The notes: generated by a model from the sequence alone, not told the origin. DNA of 64,000 nucleotides from Peltaster fructicola (GCA_001592805.2 CP051142.1:186001-250000); one strand, 5' to 3'. Shown: positions 47,253-60,387, counted from the first letter of the stretch. Translations and numbers: made by a program.

Positions 47253-48696
47253 CAGCACATCGCAGAGATTTCGTCTGAGAGGTCCAGCTGGAACTCTGGT
47301 GCAGGGACAAGACGAGCCTTGATGTGGGTTCACTCATGGTCTACCCGTACAGTGCTGGAGTATCGTGTCTCTCAACATCCGGACGACTGCAGAGCTGGTT
47401 CAACCTACGATGCTCAGCATCATACAAGCTGTAGCAATGGCTGGACAGTAACATCGCCTGCGGACAATCCTCGTGGATCAATCGTCTCCTGTGTGCGAAA
47501 TGAATAGCCACCCAACTTGTTTTGGTTCACCAATCTAGGAGGTGAGTCAATTCGTATACTCAGTGCTTATCTCAACCAATGCGTTGCGAACGATGCTCAG
47601 AGTGTTTGGCGGAGCTGCTGTCCCTTTTCTCTTCCAATTTCCACTGCGAGTATCTACCGCACGACCTCTCGGCCACGGACAGTATGCGGACACGGTGCCG
47701 AATACTGCTGCACAAGGTTGTATGCTGACCACATATCTCAGATCCTGATACTCGTTCAGCCTATAAGTGTGCGTACGTTCTACGACCAGTAATGTCGTAC
47801 GTGTTTCTACATCCACCACTCAACCCCGATGACGGTCACACGTAGAACATCTGCTGGCCTTACACTCTCATCAACGATTTTGAAGTCGCTCTCCAACCCA
47901 TGATCCCTCGCAACGAACACTTCAGCAGCGTCAATTGTAACACTCCGCAGTACAGATCCTCCCCCAGCAGCATTCATCACACAAGTTAAAGCGCCACCAA
48001 CTCAATGAGTTCGCAGACGAGATCCTGTCTTCGACACAGGTGAGCTTGTCCTTGACTCAAAGCTACGAGGGGAGGACATGAGTCTCGTCCGTTGTAAGTC
48101 AGATGGATGTCTGAAACTGGAGGCCACATTCGGTGTACATCTTATGCGGCTTCATGAGACAGATCGATCCGAGCCAAGATCGCTGATCGTCGTCACCAGC
48201 ACTTCAACTGGTGGTGGGAACTGAGCCGACCCTACATAGACCAGTGGTAAGGCCAACACAAATAGCAGCAGAAGCAGTCCATACACATCATCACCTACAA
48301 CATGGCGCTCCTAGAACAGCAGAAGCAGGGTAGCTCGAGCTCAGTGACAACGGCACGAGCTCTTCGGTTTGTTTCGACGATACTGTGATGAGCAGAAAGT
48401 TTCAAACACCGCGCAGTACATCTCACGATATCATGATCGCCTTCATCATTCACTCGCGTGCTCAGCAACAATGACAAGCCTCGTCTCTTCTGCTCACACC
48501 GATCCCTTCAATCTCTCGTATGCGAATTCACGTGCTCCTCAGCAACATGATGTAGCATAGTTAGTAGGCATGTTACAATAAGCGCGTCCTTAGCCGCGCG
48601 CGCTTAAGAATACTGCCCTGCCGAGGCAGTTAGAACTACTCGCAAAGAGCTCTTTGAAGAACGACCATAGTACAGTCAACAGCTCACACGCCCAGC
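47253..48696. other. 1.4-kb region without a recognised gene
   Basis: Nothing recognised on either strand; a short GC-rich CGCGCGCGC stretch lies near 48594-48602, and the last part should hold the PEX8 promoter. Confidence 0.4.
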
Positions 48697-50827
48697 ATGC
48701 CTGCCGATCGACTGCTTGGGACACTACTCAGAGCATTACAGCCACACTCTGGACCACAAGACGTCAACAGGTAGACTTTCGAGTACATCCATCAACCTCC
48801 ACTAACACAAGACAGACTGCTAGGCACAAGCGTATCGCTACTAACCACACTGAACAACCCTCTGAACGTCGTCCTCTTGACGAGTCAAGTGCTGTCAGCG
48901 CCCGCAATATGGTCCGAACCTGACCTGGAGCGCTCCCTGAAATGCATGAGCGTCTTCCACTCGGCATCACAAGCACTTGTCAAGCATGAACGTGCAAAGA
49001 AGTCGAGATCGCCTGATCGTGACTTCGCAGCACTGCAACTTGAGCGCGCACTACCACAGGACGAGTGGATCCGAGCTGTAGTCAAGGGCGCCGACGAGCA
49101 TTCACCACGATGGCGCCACATACTAGTCCTCGCCGGAATGCTGTTAGGCTTCGGTCCTCGAGAGGATGCCGTCCTGAGTCGTGCCATGCGCTCGACCCTC
49201 GAGAAGAGCCTTACTAACGCTGTCAATCTCGCGTGCGAAGAGACGCCTGAGGACGACATGCTCGGTCAGCAGACCATCGCAGCCGTGATCAACCACGCAT
49301 TTCCACTACTCACACCACGAACAGTCACGACTGCACTACGACAGACTACTCCCAGTACTGATGCGAGCGTCCTTCCGCGCACAAGCAGGCCTCGCCTCTC
49401 CACGGTTATTGGGCGCCATCGATCAGGATGTTTCGTTGAGCACACACAACAGATTACGATGGCCAGAGCAATCTACATCTTTCCAGTACGTCAGAACGCT
49501 CCTTGCAAACCCCCTGGTCGCGTCACTCGGTTCTCTTGCTCGACTCATCGCACATGGTATTGACCAAGTGCAAGATCCTGGCACAATCATGGCCGTGCTC
49601 GATGACCTCGACGACTACAGCAGGATCCTGCATCAACAGTGGCGGCAGAACAAGTTGTCTACTGTCGAGGTTGCCGATGAGGGTATGATTCTAGATGCTG
49701 AGACGCTGCATACAACGTTTCCAGCACTCTGGAAGCTCTATCGGGGCATCATGTTCGCTTCAACACTCATCCTACGAGCCATAACCGGTAGACTGCTTGG
49801 CGACAAGACTCTTGCACAGAACTCTGTCGCACCTGATGTGGCCATACAGACGCTGCGAGTTGTACGACATACCTACTTCATTTCTGCTCGCGCAGGTCCT
49901 TCGACCTTCTCACAGCACAAGTTCGTCCACCTCACAGCGATAGACATCCTTGCGACCCATCCTCTACTGACAAGAGACTTCCTCTACTCGATCAAGCCCA
50001 CAGATCTAGGACACCTCCCACAACATCCCATCGACCGCAATCTTGACCTCTTCTTCCTCAACACTGCCGAGTACTTCACTCCGATGGCAGACACGGATAC
50101 GGCTGGTACACTCTTTCTCCCTGCTGCGACACCATACATCACATCTAATGGCGATGCCAACATGTTGCCGGTGTTCGAAGCAGCCCATAGTGTTATACTA
50201 GCGACCTTTGCCGCACCGCAAAACGCAGATCTTGCCAACGTCCACTTGCCATTTTACGTTGGCGCTCTGTTCGGCGTGTTCCCATCGAGTCTGCCCGTGA
50301 GGCAATTCCGCTACGCATTGAACGCTCTTATGATGATATCGACACCACCATCTCGCCTGGCAGCCAAACAGCCAATGCTGTCCTCAACGCTGCTTGAGCT
50401 TCTACGCGAACGGGCGGAGCGTGCATCCACAACACCGCTGCCACCACATATCCTTGGCGGGAATGAAGCACCACAGACTGTGGAGGCACCACCGGACGCA
50501 TCGCCTGGGCTTTCCGAGCAGGCTGTCGTGGTACTGACGGTCATTGACACTCTCACACAACTGCCTCTTGATCTGCTGGACGAGTGGTTGCCAATCACGG
50601 CAGACATGATCAACCTTGTCGATGATCGATTCATGAGAGAAGAGTGTAAGCAGCACTTTTGGCACATACTGAACGATGGCGGCATGGATCCTCAACGAAG
50701 CAGGGTCAGTCATGCATGGTGGAGTACAGCTGGTGGTCGAGAAGCTGTTCTATATGGCCGAGACTACCCAGACCCGCACATGCCAGAAATGTCTGGTGCC
50801 TTACCTGAAGACCCTGCAAGGCTATGA
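48697..50827 (+). CDS. PEX8: peroxin PEX8 (peroxisomal matrix protein import)
   Basis: Lumenal peroxisomal protein bridging the docking and RING complexes of the import machinery. Two exons: 48697-48770 (MPADRLLGTLLRALQPHSGP) and 48816-50827, with a 45-nt intron. Diagnostic blocks: PLNVVLLTSQVLSAPAIW, FHSASQALVKHERAKK, ADEHSPRWRHILVLAGMLLG, FGPREDAVLSRAMRSTLE, LDDLDDYSRILHQQWRQNKL, HPIDRNLDLFFLNTAEYFTP, FEAAHSVILATFAAPQNADL, LSEQAVVVLTVIDTLTQLPL, AWWSTAGGREAVLYGRD and MSGALPEDPARL. The C terminus ARL is a PTS1 signal. The frame shifts once near 49331-49342, between LLTPRTVTTA and YDRLLPVLMRASF; one base too many or two too few. About 694 residues. An assembly indel is likeliest. Confidence 0.93.
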
Positions 50828-51147
50828 GTCGCTCTGACGGTCCAGGTTTTCTAGGTCTTGGGAAGAGTATAAGGTAACGCAATTGATGGGTTTGATTTGA
50901 GGCTTTCTCGATACCATAGAGTATGTACCATTATTCGCAGAAGCTATATCCACGATTGGCGAACCTGTGCTTGCTGTTCTGTGCTCGAGGTCGGTGAGCT
51001 CTTAGAAATCAGCATCGCGAACAACACAGTCGTCAGTATTCCTGCTGTTGCCGTCCATCCTCCCGCATGCGTAGCTTGTAGCTTTGTCTACACTGTGAGC
51101 TCCCTCCCTCCTTCCCATCGTGGAGTCGTCTCTGCAAGTATCCTCCT

Positions 51148-51408
51148 TCACATGACCTTGCACTTGTGATCTGCTCCAGATGCGCTGACCTTTGACTTGC
51201 CTGGGCTGTTCTCCGAAGAGCATGTAAGGGCTTGCTCGGACATGCGCTTGAGGTCTGTGTTTGGCTGCATCATGATCTTACAGTCCATGCAAAGCTCGCT
51301 GACCAGTAGAAGCTGAGCGCTGACGAATGTATCGCAAGTGCACTCATTGCTGTGATACTCCTCCTTCACATGATCACAAGTGAACTTGTGGATGTATTCG
51401 ACACACAT
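51148..51408 (-). CDS. small cysteine-rich protein, hypothetical
   Basis: 86 residues from ATG at 51408 (MCVEYIHKFTCDHVKEEYHS), with Cys at CDH, NECTCDTF, ELCMDCK, LTCSS and HKCK. The opening C..Y.HKF.C.H pattern recalls small ascomycete orphan proteins with a zinc-like CH motif. No signal peptide is visible. The same frame stays open about 35 codons further upstream to a TGA, so an upstream exon is possible. Unknown function. Confidence 0.35.
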   Translation of the reverse strand: MCVEYIHKFTCDHVKEEYHSNECTCDTFVSAQLLLVSELCMDCKIMMQPNTDLKRMSEQALTCSSENSPGKSKVSASGADHKCKVM

Positions 51409-51930
51409 CTTGATGACTCGGGGTGGAGCTGTGGGTCGTGCTTTCTGATCAACCTTGTGACTTGCTGAATCGTCCTCGTGTTCGACGGTGATGCTTCACA
51501 AGTGACTATGCTGCTCGCAGTCTTTTGAGCGATGAAGGGTTTCCTAGACGTACGAGCTCGTGAGGTAAGCGTCTTTCGTCAAGTGCGAGCAGAACACAGT
51601 ACGAAGGGTGGGATAGCAGCGTGTACGCACTATGGCCTGCCAGACCATGTGAATGCTTCACTTACCGTAGTGAATGAGTGACAGAGGGATGGAGCGAAGT
51701 GTGCTGCTCAGTGAGCTCTGGACAGCAGACAATGTTGTTGTTGTGTAGGCATGAAAGAACAATCGATGCGTGAAGTAACGAATGGCGAGACTCGGCGGGG
51801 GACAATTGTTTCGAAACCTACCCAAACACATACTTACTTATGGATACATTGTGATTTAGTCCGTAGGGAGACGTTACATATCAGTGCTTTTATCATGATC
51901 CTGCCCTCTAAAAACCTGAAGTCGAGTCCA

Positions 51931-51950
51931 CTGCTGCTGCTGTTGCTGCT
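51931..51950. repeat. CTG-type trinucleotide microsatellite
   Basis: Twenty bases of CTG units with one TTG interruption, in intergenic DNA. Short and imperfect. Confidence 0.7.
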
Positions 51951-52430
51951 AAAAGAATTCTTGAGGCTTGAAAGTGAGGCTCGAACCATCAGCAGTCACT
52001 CATCAGCACGCAGCTCCTGATAGACATCAAAGAGCCCGAGCATGATCCTAGTTGCTATCGTGGGAGCTGATGCGCGACGGAGCAAGAAGCAATAGTGAGG
52101 AAGGAAGTCAAAAAGACGCAAGATCAAGCAATATCCAATGCACTCTCCAAGCAGACTAGCGTCAGTTAGTCAGCCTTCAGTGCGCTAGCACGCGACATCC
52201 GTAAGAATTATGACGTCGGCGCTCAACATCATTGCCAGCTCTCAAAGAGCTCAGCAATCTTTTAGCGGATCAAGCGGAATGCCCTGCTTTCGCAATCGCT
52301 TAAGATGCAATGCTCTGTGAGCTACTGAAGTGAACGTACTCTCTGCTCATATCTGTACTTTGTCATTCTTCTTGTCCTTCTGTACCTAGCATACAACTCC
52401 CTCTCAGCTCAGATCAAAGCAGCACTCACA

Positions 52431-53446
52431 ATGTCGGAGCTACAGAAGACACCCAAAAGAAGATCGAGCTCTTCAGCGGCACATACTTTGGTGCTTGTAC
52501 TGTTGGAGGAATCATCGGTGCGTAGAAGCACAAGCTACACCTCATTTTACTGACATTGCACCAGCATGTGGACCGACACACACCCTCGTCACACCGCTTG
52601 ATGTTGTAAAGTGTCGACGACAGGTTAACTCCTCCCTCTACAAGTCCAACTTCCAAGGTTGGTCCACAATCTACCGCGCAGAAGGTCTTCGAGGCATCTT
52701 CATCGGCTGGTCTCCTACATTCATTGGATACTCTTTCCAAGGTGCTGGCAAGTATGGAGCGTACGAGCTCTTCAAGTACTACTACGGCGAGAAGCTCTTT
52801 CCAAATGCTCCAAAGACCATTGTGTACCTTGGTGCATCAGCAACCGCGGAATTCATTGCTGACATCTTCCTCTGCCCATTTGAAGCACTCAAGGTGCGCA
52901 TGCAGACGACCATTCCACCGTTTGCACACACTTTAAGAGAAGGATGGGGCAAGGTTGTATCACAAGAGGGCTACGGAGGTCTGTACAAGGGACTCTACCC
53001 ACTGTGGGCACGTCAGATCCCATACACTATGGTGAAGTTTGCAACGTTTGAGTCGACTGTCGACCAGATCTACAAGACCTTGGGTCATCCAAAGAGCTCG
53101 TACAACCAGCTGCAGCAGACTGGCGTATCATTCCTCGGTGGCTACATCGCAGGTATTGCTTGCGCTGTCGTCTCGCACCCTGCAGACGTGATGGTCAGCA
53201 AGCTCAACGCTGATCGTAAGGCTGGTGAGGGTGCCGGACAGGCACTAGGACGTATCTACAAGGACATTGGCTTCAAGGGTCTGTGGAACGGTCTGCCAGT
53301 CCGAATTGCTATGATCGGAACTTTGACCGCGTTCCAATGGCTCATCTACGACTCTTTCAAGGTCTACCTGGGTGTGAGTACTATCAGCTGTTTTAGGAGC
53401 ACTTTCACTGACGATTTCATAGCTTCCTACCACTGGAGGTCACTAG
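52431..53446 (+). CDS. MIR1: mitochondrial phosphate carrier (SLC25A3/MIR1 type)
   Basis: Inner-membrane carrier importing phosphate with protons for ATP synthesis. Three exons: 52431-52517, 52565-53373 and 53423-53446; introns 47 and 49 nt. Three mitochondrial-carrier repeats with [25 protein letters not shown] and [15 protein letters not shown] as the PX(D/E)xx(K/R) signatures, and [16 protein letters not shown]. It ends LGLPTTGGH, the usual carrier terminus. The frame slips once in the A run at 52455-52458 (TPK to [18 protein letters not shown]); one added A gives 307 codons. A homopolymer indel in the assembly is the obvious explanation, since the protein is otherwise intact and essential for respiration. 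Confidence 0.95.
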
Positions 53447-54192
53447 AATGGCATAAACGATCTATAATGATGGAGTTTCATCCTGGGTATCTTGCTAGGC
53501 GCCAGGGAGTTCCGAGCGTACTTTTCCGTGATACATACAAATGTATGAATAAGCTAAACGCAGCGGTCGCTCTCCCTCTGGATCATACACCATCTTTGAT
53601 CATGCCTTGGTGTCCACCGTCCTTGTCGCAAGCACCCTTCGGACGAGTCTCCGACCTTGGAAACACCTGGCCTGTGTTGGCTCCCAGCGTGCACAACCCG
53701 GAGCCTCGTATCGGCCTCGACGATCTCGTCATCCTAAGCGTGACCTATTGAGCACGGGTTCTGAAGTTCGAATCGTCTGGTCGAGGCAGACCTCTCGTAG
53801 TCTCCGTTCTGTCGTATGCATAGCTTGGTTGGAGCCATGAATTTACTGCTTTGCACATGAATATGCCCAGGTCTTGAATCTCAAAGGAGGTCTGACACTT
53901 CAGCTGAACCTGAACCGCTTATGGTCCATCTGCCGCCGAGTATCTTCATTCTCTTGTTGGATGACAAAGTAGTTTGCAGTATGGATGTGCTGTTCGACAA
54001 AGTAACGAGATGGAGGCATTCTCACATATCGTTGCTGTCAAGCTTCATAGATCGGGTCACCCTGCTTGAGAGCAATACGACATTGATCAGCGAGACGTCA
54101 ACATGCCACAACAGCGCTATAGGTTAAGGAGTATGATGCCATTATCCTTCTGCAATCCATTCTTAGAGACATTATTTCGTTTCATTGCATGT
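53447..54192. other. convergent intergenic region
   Basis: 746 bp between the phosphate carrier and the MscS gene, which converge. The plus frame stays open past the spliced stop only if the last intron is retained. No supported gene. Confidence 0.4.
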
Positions 54193-56770
54193 CTAAGATG
54201 TCCTTCGACCAAGCCGGCGACCAGTCTCATCACCAGTGATGAACACGAATTGATTTTGACCATTGCCAAGATCAAAGCCAGTGGTAGTACCAGTGACTCT
54301 AGCACCGACCTCAGCATTCTTCAAGCCCATCATCTTGAAGGTGGCCTCAGCCTCTTCAGCCTTCTCTTTCGCTTCTTTGGCAGCTTTCTTTTCTGCCTTT
54401 GCTTTCTTCGCAGCAGCCTTCTCCTCTGCAGCACGAAGCTCTTCAGCCGAGAGGGAAGAGAGGTCCTCCTCCACCTCTGCAGCTATAGGAGCTTCAACAT
54501 AATCCATTCTCTTCTTGAGCTTCTTCTCCTTGTCTTCGTCACGCTTAGCGGCTGCTTCCTCCTCTGTGACCATGACTGTGTACGCTGGCTTACCCTCAGA
54601 TCCTGACCCAGCCTTGTTTCCACCTGGTTTGTTGATAGGCACTCGTCTGACAGCTGCGACGATGGCACATTGGAAGCGAGACGACCTTGCAGCTCGGAGC
54701 GCCTCATTCGACCAATTCGACTTGTGCCTGAAGGAGATACTCAACTCCAATTTGTTGAGGTCTCCGATGCTTGCAACACGGAGACCGAGTTCTGGATAGT
54801 AGTCTCGAGAGTTCTCTGGTGCGGTAATGAAATTCTTCAGCTCTTGCTTGAGGAGCTCAAGATCCTTGAAAGGAGTATCGAAGTCAACGCCAACCTTGAT
54901 AGCTTCCTTGTTCTTTCCAGAGCGAGAGAGGTTGCAAATCTTCTTGAGCTTGCTGCGTCCATTGGCAAATTGAACGTACTTGCCGGTGCCAACCTCTTCA
55001 AATACCGTGTATAAGAGTGAGATGCGCTTGACGATCATCAAGTTCTTGATGTTCTCGGCGAGGTTGTGTATCTCAACGACGTCTCCAATATCGTAAGGAT
55101 GATCAAGTATGGTAAAGAGGGCACCTTGAGCGAATTCGTTCAGGATTCGACCCACGACAAAACTGACACCGAGCACACTAAGCCCAATGACCTCTCGTAT
55201 CGCGGAAATCTGAGGAACCTGGATGATGAGCACCAGGCCAAGCATTACAATAGCAAGGAATCCTATCATCATCCAGTCCAGGGTGTTGACAACGTGCGTT
55301 ATGTCAGCCAGGTTATGATAGATATCTTGCCGCCTCTTGCCAGCTTCGACGATGGTTGGAACAAGCTCAGATAGTCGAACATCACCATTCTCGTTCTCGT
55401 CTAGGGAATTGTAGATCGCTGCGGCACGGCCTGCCTCCCGAGCACCGAGTGCCTCGATGATGTCGTTTATCGTGAGGACATCGCCCTTCTCTGGTACCAA
55501 AGACACCCATATTCGTTTGGCGAGAGCAGCACTGGCTGCTGGATGCTGCAAGGCTTGGGCAACAATGGCGTAAGACGATCGAGGAGCGAACCAGTGAGAC
55601 GAAGCGTCAGCGCCGAACACGACACCAAAGCCTTGAGCGAATCTTCCGGAGATAACATCTGCCTTGCCAATCAGTGCCTGGCCGCTGGTGTGGATGCCGT
55701 TGTTTGAGCTCTGATTGTAGTGAATGATCCAGTCTTCCTTTCTGAACAGATAATGATCTGCAGGGTAGACAGCATAGGAGTAGTCGTACAGAGCGACGAG
55801 AGCGTCAAGCAACTTCTTGCTCTGCAGAATCTCCTTGTGCTGTGATCGAAAGTGGTAGTGTATTGTCAGGTAGGTGATGAGGACCTTCTCCAAGAAGAAG
55901 GCTCCCGCCCAGATGATGAAGTAAAACAGAATGTTCATGACCACTGAGACGGTCGCACCAATCTGTTCTGCTGCTGCCAGCTTCTCATCGTCATCACCGT
56001 CAGGCAACTCGACACGGAAATTGTCATTGTATATGATGAACTAGAGATTTTTAGGGCCAGTTCGTCTTAATCTCGTGCGTGCCACTTACAATGAAGACAG
56101 TGATATACGAGCCGATCACGCCAAACAAGATGATGATCGGACTTCGCATCATAATGAAGACTCTCCAGTAGCGCTCATGAGCTGGGTTGACGTAGTGAGC
56201 AACGAAGCGAAAGATATATGGGAACAATGTGGCGATGATGTAGAAGACCCCAACGAAAGCCCAGTTTGCTAAGAGCGTGATGAATATCCAGAAGACCAAG
56301 TTCTTCCTAATCCTAGACTTTGCATCATCTTCAGTAGTCTCACGGGCGTCGAATGTGACCAAGATAGGTATCGTTAAGAGGAAAGCGATGATAAAGAAGC
56401 AGGCCGCAGCTTGTATTGCCTTGAACAGGACAGGGTGTTGTTGACGGAGAGTCTTTTTCTCCTCCACGAAGCGTATGGGTTGCTTCTCGTCGATCTCCGT
56501 CGACCCAGGAACGGCATAGGTATCCAGGTCGATGGTCTTGAAGCCTTTCGAGTCATCCTGCTGATCTTGTCCGTATGGTGTGTATCTGTCGGCTGCGGAC
56601 GATGTGTACATCGGGACACCATGCTGTGCGGCGGACTGGATACCATCGCTCATCAATTGCGACTGTTCGTTCGACAGATCAGCCGAAGGATATTGGCGAC
56701 GAAATGGTCGACTAGCCCTGGCAGACTGTGCAGTCTCCCCGAATGGCTGTGGCAGCGTCTTGTTCGACAT
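54193..56770 (-). CDS. MscS-like mechanosensitive ion channel with EF-hand (Msy1/Msy2 type)
   Basis: Fungal ER/plasma-membrane mechanosensitive channel linked to Ca2+ signalling in osmotic shock. Two exons: 56090-56770 and 54193-56040, one 49-nt intron; 842 residues, frame intact. A polar N terminus (MSNKTLPQPFGETAQSARAS) is followed by membrane helices (AIQAAACFFIIAFLLTIPIL, FWIFITLLANWAFVGVFYII) and the helix at the intron. An EF-hand-like segment is AIYNSLDENENGDVRLSELV. The MscS core includes VIGLSVLGVSFVVGRILNEF, FTILDHPYDIGDVVEIHNLA and the beta domain FEEVGTGKYVQFANGR. The C terminus is a long Lys/Glu/Ala coiled coil (AEEKAAAKKAKAEKKAAKEA). Confidence 0.92.
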
Positions 56771-58672
56771 GTTTGGCCAGGTATGAAACCCCAGAAAGGT
56801 TTGTGAACGAAGGATAAGGGAGGCACAGCGATGTGAGATATGTAGGATTCTCCATGTCAGGCGTCTAGCCTCGAAACACTTTCCTTCTGGCCTGGTCGTC
56901 CAAGCACGTCCTCTGACTCTCAACTCTGAAGCAGCTAGAGAGCGCCATGCTGGGTTGTGAATGGCCAAGTAGATAGCTAGCTCAATCCGCGCCACTTGAG
57001 CACATGGCACGCCTTATAGCTAAAAACAGAAGGATTGCAAGCAAAGCCAAGCTACTGGTTAGCAGAGCTTTGGCAAACTCTATCCTGCAGCTCAGCCGCA
57101 GATTAGTATGAATCTCAATGCACAATGGCACGAAATTAGATGCTGGGTCTACCAGCGTTCTGGTGCCTTGGTAGTGCAGCCGGCGGCCAGAATATGCACC
57201 AAGCAAGCTCAATACAATCAAAAAAGCTGTCGGAAGATGAAAGCTGAGGGATCAGGCCGGCGAGCACGCGAGCAGATGCGCTGCACAATCTTGTTTCAGA
57301 TCAGTCGGGACCAGTAGGTGGTCTGCCACGTCTCGTCTACGCATCCTTCGCTCGACATCTTCGGTCTGCATTGCAAGCATCGCACTTACCATGTCCTGGC
57401 TAGTTCTAGACACGTTGATTGACCTAGTCGCGAAATCCTATCGCTTATCTGTTAGCAAAGCTGTCAACAACGGCGTTGCCTGCAGCATGTGAATAGTGCT
57501 CCAATGTTATGCAAGACCTGGATTTGCGTTGTCGCTAACTATGTAGCGGTCAAGATGTCGTCTGCGAGAAACCTCGAGTGCCAGGAGATAATCGCCAACG
57601 CAACATCATGGTGAGCTGTCCATAATGACCGTAAAAAGAAACTGGCAGCCTTACATGGGGACTCTGGTAAGGCCACCGTTTTGGCTCGTCTTGGAAGCCC
57701 AGGCGCGGGCCACGACGCCGGTTATCGAGTCGTTGAAACGAGATTGCAATGCTGGCCTCTTCAGGACCTGAGTTGGCGTGATGTATTTTGTACTCTACCA
57801 GTGTAGCTGTTTGCGTGCGCGCCGTCAAGGACACGCTCAACATGTGTTGCGTGTGCTTGTCGGTCATTGGCGTGCCGAACTCGCCTTTCTCTGCTCTCGC
57901 AGGTCGGACTGATTACTCTTATGCAAGGATAACCTCAATAAGTACTGCCAGAGGGACGGACGTCAAATTATAGACCCTCTCACGACGGCTTCCTTCTAGT
58001 GACTGCCTTAATGTCATGGTCTCGGGAGCGCTCTGGCTGTTCGATGCAGATGTCTCCTGCAGATGAAGCGTTTAGCAATACGTCGTGAAGACTGGCGCGC
58101 CATGTCTACCGGCCATGCGCGAGGCTAGCGTGATGCCCTGAACACGACTGTGGCTCTCGAGAGCGGTGCAATGGCCACGATGCCATGCCAGGAGCACAGG
58201 GTGGTGAGATCGGATGGTTAGTAGTTGCAAGATGATGACACGATCTCGTGATGATTGAATATGAGAAGATGGCTCTCGATGATAAAAGAGTGGAAGGACA
58301 ACTTGAGATGGAATGCCCTAACCATATTCGGTACTTAGCCTCGACATCCCTCTGCGCCTCATTTGCTTGCGCAATACACGCATGCTCTCGCAGTCGTGCT
58401 CACCTTAAGCTGGACGCACACTGGACAACTCCATCATGGCGCTGTCATACTAGCCTTCGGATTCGTCATCTGCGCAGCACAACGGTAGTCAAACAGCCAG
58501 TGGCGATGCCGTGGCCTCACATCCATCAATACATCAATAGAGTTTACACATAAGGTAAAATGGAAGGCTGAACTTGGCAGGAGAAGTATTGCAGATCACT
58601 CTCCCACTCGCAACGAGCGATTCTGTCGCTTTAACACTGATCTACGCTGTCGACGACGCTCCTCTCACAATC
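56771..58672. other. 1.9-kb region without a recognised gene
   Basis: Between divergent genes (MscS channel and fibroin-3-like protein). The open frame upstream of the MscS ATG lacks a start codon until 57010 and I treat it as 5' UTR or promoter. No other supported feature. Confidence 0.4.
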
Positions 58673-59770
58673 ATGGCGTCCATTGGCGATGTACAGCAGA
58701 CCTTCTCGTCCTGGGACACATGCATGTCCAAGGAGTACTGGTGAGTGGCAGTCGCAACAGCTGCGGGCACATCTAACATTCACAGCAAATGGCCAGTCAT
58801 CGTCGCCATTATCATAGGGTCGCTCATCGTCCTTTCCGTCGTCTTCTGCATCGCACGCTGCTTGTGCTTCGGTGCCGAGTGCTGCGCATGCTGCTTCTCC
58901 TGCATGAGCTGCTGTTGTCCAAGCCGAGGCCGTGGACGAGGGCGAGGCGGGCAAGGCTACGACAAATACCAACAAGCTCCACCACCTCCAATGCCGTACG
59001 GCCAATACAGCAGTCCTATTGCACCGGTATACAGCCAGCCAGCGCCATACCGAGGTCCTCAGACTGCCACTTTCGAATCACCAGTGAAGTCGCAGCCAAT
59101 AGCACGTTACAATGAAGACGCATTACCACCAATGCCAAGCTGGGAGAATGCAGCTACACGTCATGTTGAGGTCGAAGAAGAGCCAGTAGAGATGGAGAGA
59201 TTGGACATGGCGCATCAAGGACAGCAGCAACATCTTTTGGCAGGACAAGAGCAGGGACGATTTGACCAGCCTCCCAGCCCAAGCGTATACAGTCAACCAG
59301 GGCAAAGCTTTCGAGGAAGTCCACGACCATACAATCAGCAGGCCCAAGGCTTCCGACAGGCTCCGCAACCATATGGTCAGCAGTCCCATGGCTATGGGCA
59401 AAACCAACAGCTATACATGAACAATCACGCACATGTTTATCCGCCAAGTCCACAAGGCCACGACCAAGGATACGCTCAGAGCCCATCAGAGTACGCCCCA
59501 AGCACGGTGTACGCTGACCAGTACCGGAGACAACCACATGGATATGCTGGTGCGGTTGCAAATGTGAGTGCGGCACCCTATCAAGATTACAACAATCACC
59601 AGCAGTATGCGCCATCAATGAGTCCAGTATCTTCGACAGCATATGCACCAAGCACGTCTGTCCCTCCGTCTTATCACACCAACGCACCGACCGTTGTATC
59701 TCCGATACAAAGCACTTACGCTCCGATCCCAAACAGACGGCCTGTACAAGGCTCATGGCGTGACGTCTGA
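58673..59770 (+). CDS. fibroin-3-related single-pass membrane protein
   Basis: Two exons (58673-58740, 58786-59770; 45-nt intron) give 350 residues. The short N terminus (MASIGDVQQTFSSWDTCMSK, ending EYCKWP) is outside or lumenal. A single membrane helix follows (VIVAIIIGSLIVLSVVFCIA), then a dense Cys cluster (RCLCFGAECCACCFSCMSCC) that is a likely palmitoylation site. The long cytosolic tail is rich in Pro, Gln, Tyr, Ser. It ends RRPVQGSWRDV. This architecture is that of the ascomycete 'fibroin-3 related' proteins; function unknown, relatives are predicted adaptors at the plasma membrane. Frame intact. Confidence 0.85.
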
Positions 59771-60387
59771 GATGGAAACCCCGAGCTCAGATGATGTTAC
59801 AGCATACACTGAGCGCTTTCCTACCTCAATCAGAGCATGAGCTTCCTCAAACCATGGCCGAAACACGAGCTCATATCCCGAATGATGTCCACGCAAAGAT
59901 ATCTTTGCAGTACCAGCAGGCTACAAACCCTTGCTAGATGCTCCTGGCGTTGTCATGGATGACGAGACAAGGATTGGAAGCATTCGCAGAGAAGCAATGT
60001 TGATGTGCTTTCACGAATGACGCTCGCGACAGAGCAGCAGAGCTGTAGCAAGCATGAGATAGACGGCAGCCAGACGCCAGACCAGCCCAGAGCTGTCATA
60101 TCGGGCGCCACTATGGCCAGTACTGATCGCGCAGCAGACAGTCTTGACGTGGTTGAAGTATTGACGTTGCTGTACTCGATCAGCACTACTCGATACACTA
60201 CCTGCCAAGCTCGAGTCTGGGATCAAACACATCCTAGAACAAGTCAGCTCTTCACGCTCTGTGTCCTCGAGCCAAGACTCAACACCTTCCATAACTCGGA
60301 TATGAACTCAATTGATGATCCAATAGTCAATCCGTCTCCGTTCGCTACAGCACTAGCTTGTAGCTAGCTCCCCACCCGCAAGGTTAA
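59771..60387. other. intergenic region upstream of the glucokinase gene
   Basis: About 617 bp with no supported gene, 3' flank of the fibroin-3-like gene and presumably promoter of the glucokinase gene. Confidence 0.4.

Larger units (their letters stand above)
50828..52430. other. 1.6-kb region with one short Cys-rich ORF
   Basis: Between PEX8 and the phosphate carrier gene. Contains the Cys-rich frame on the minus strand at 51148-51408 and a CTG microsatellite at 51931-51950. The last 200 bp should hold the carrier gene's promoter. Otherwise nothing recognised. Confidence 0.4.

Noticed and set aside
51940-52020. tRNA-like B box (GGTTCGAGCC) on the minus strand
   Set aside because: The flanking bases do not form a T stem, and no A box or acceptor stem lies at the right distance.
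53374-53751. Long C-terminal extension of the phosphate carrier by read-through of its last intron
   Set aside because: Splicing the 49-nt intron gives the conserved LGLPTTGGH terminus and a stop at 53446; the longer frame has no family match.
53755-53790. GTTCGAATC B-box-like sequence on the plus strand
   Set aside because: No matching A box, anticodon arm or acceptor stem upstream.
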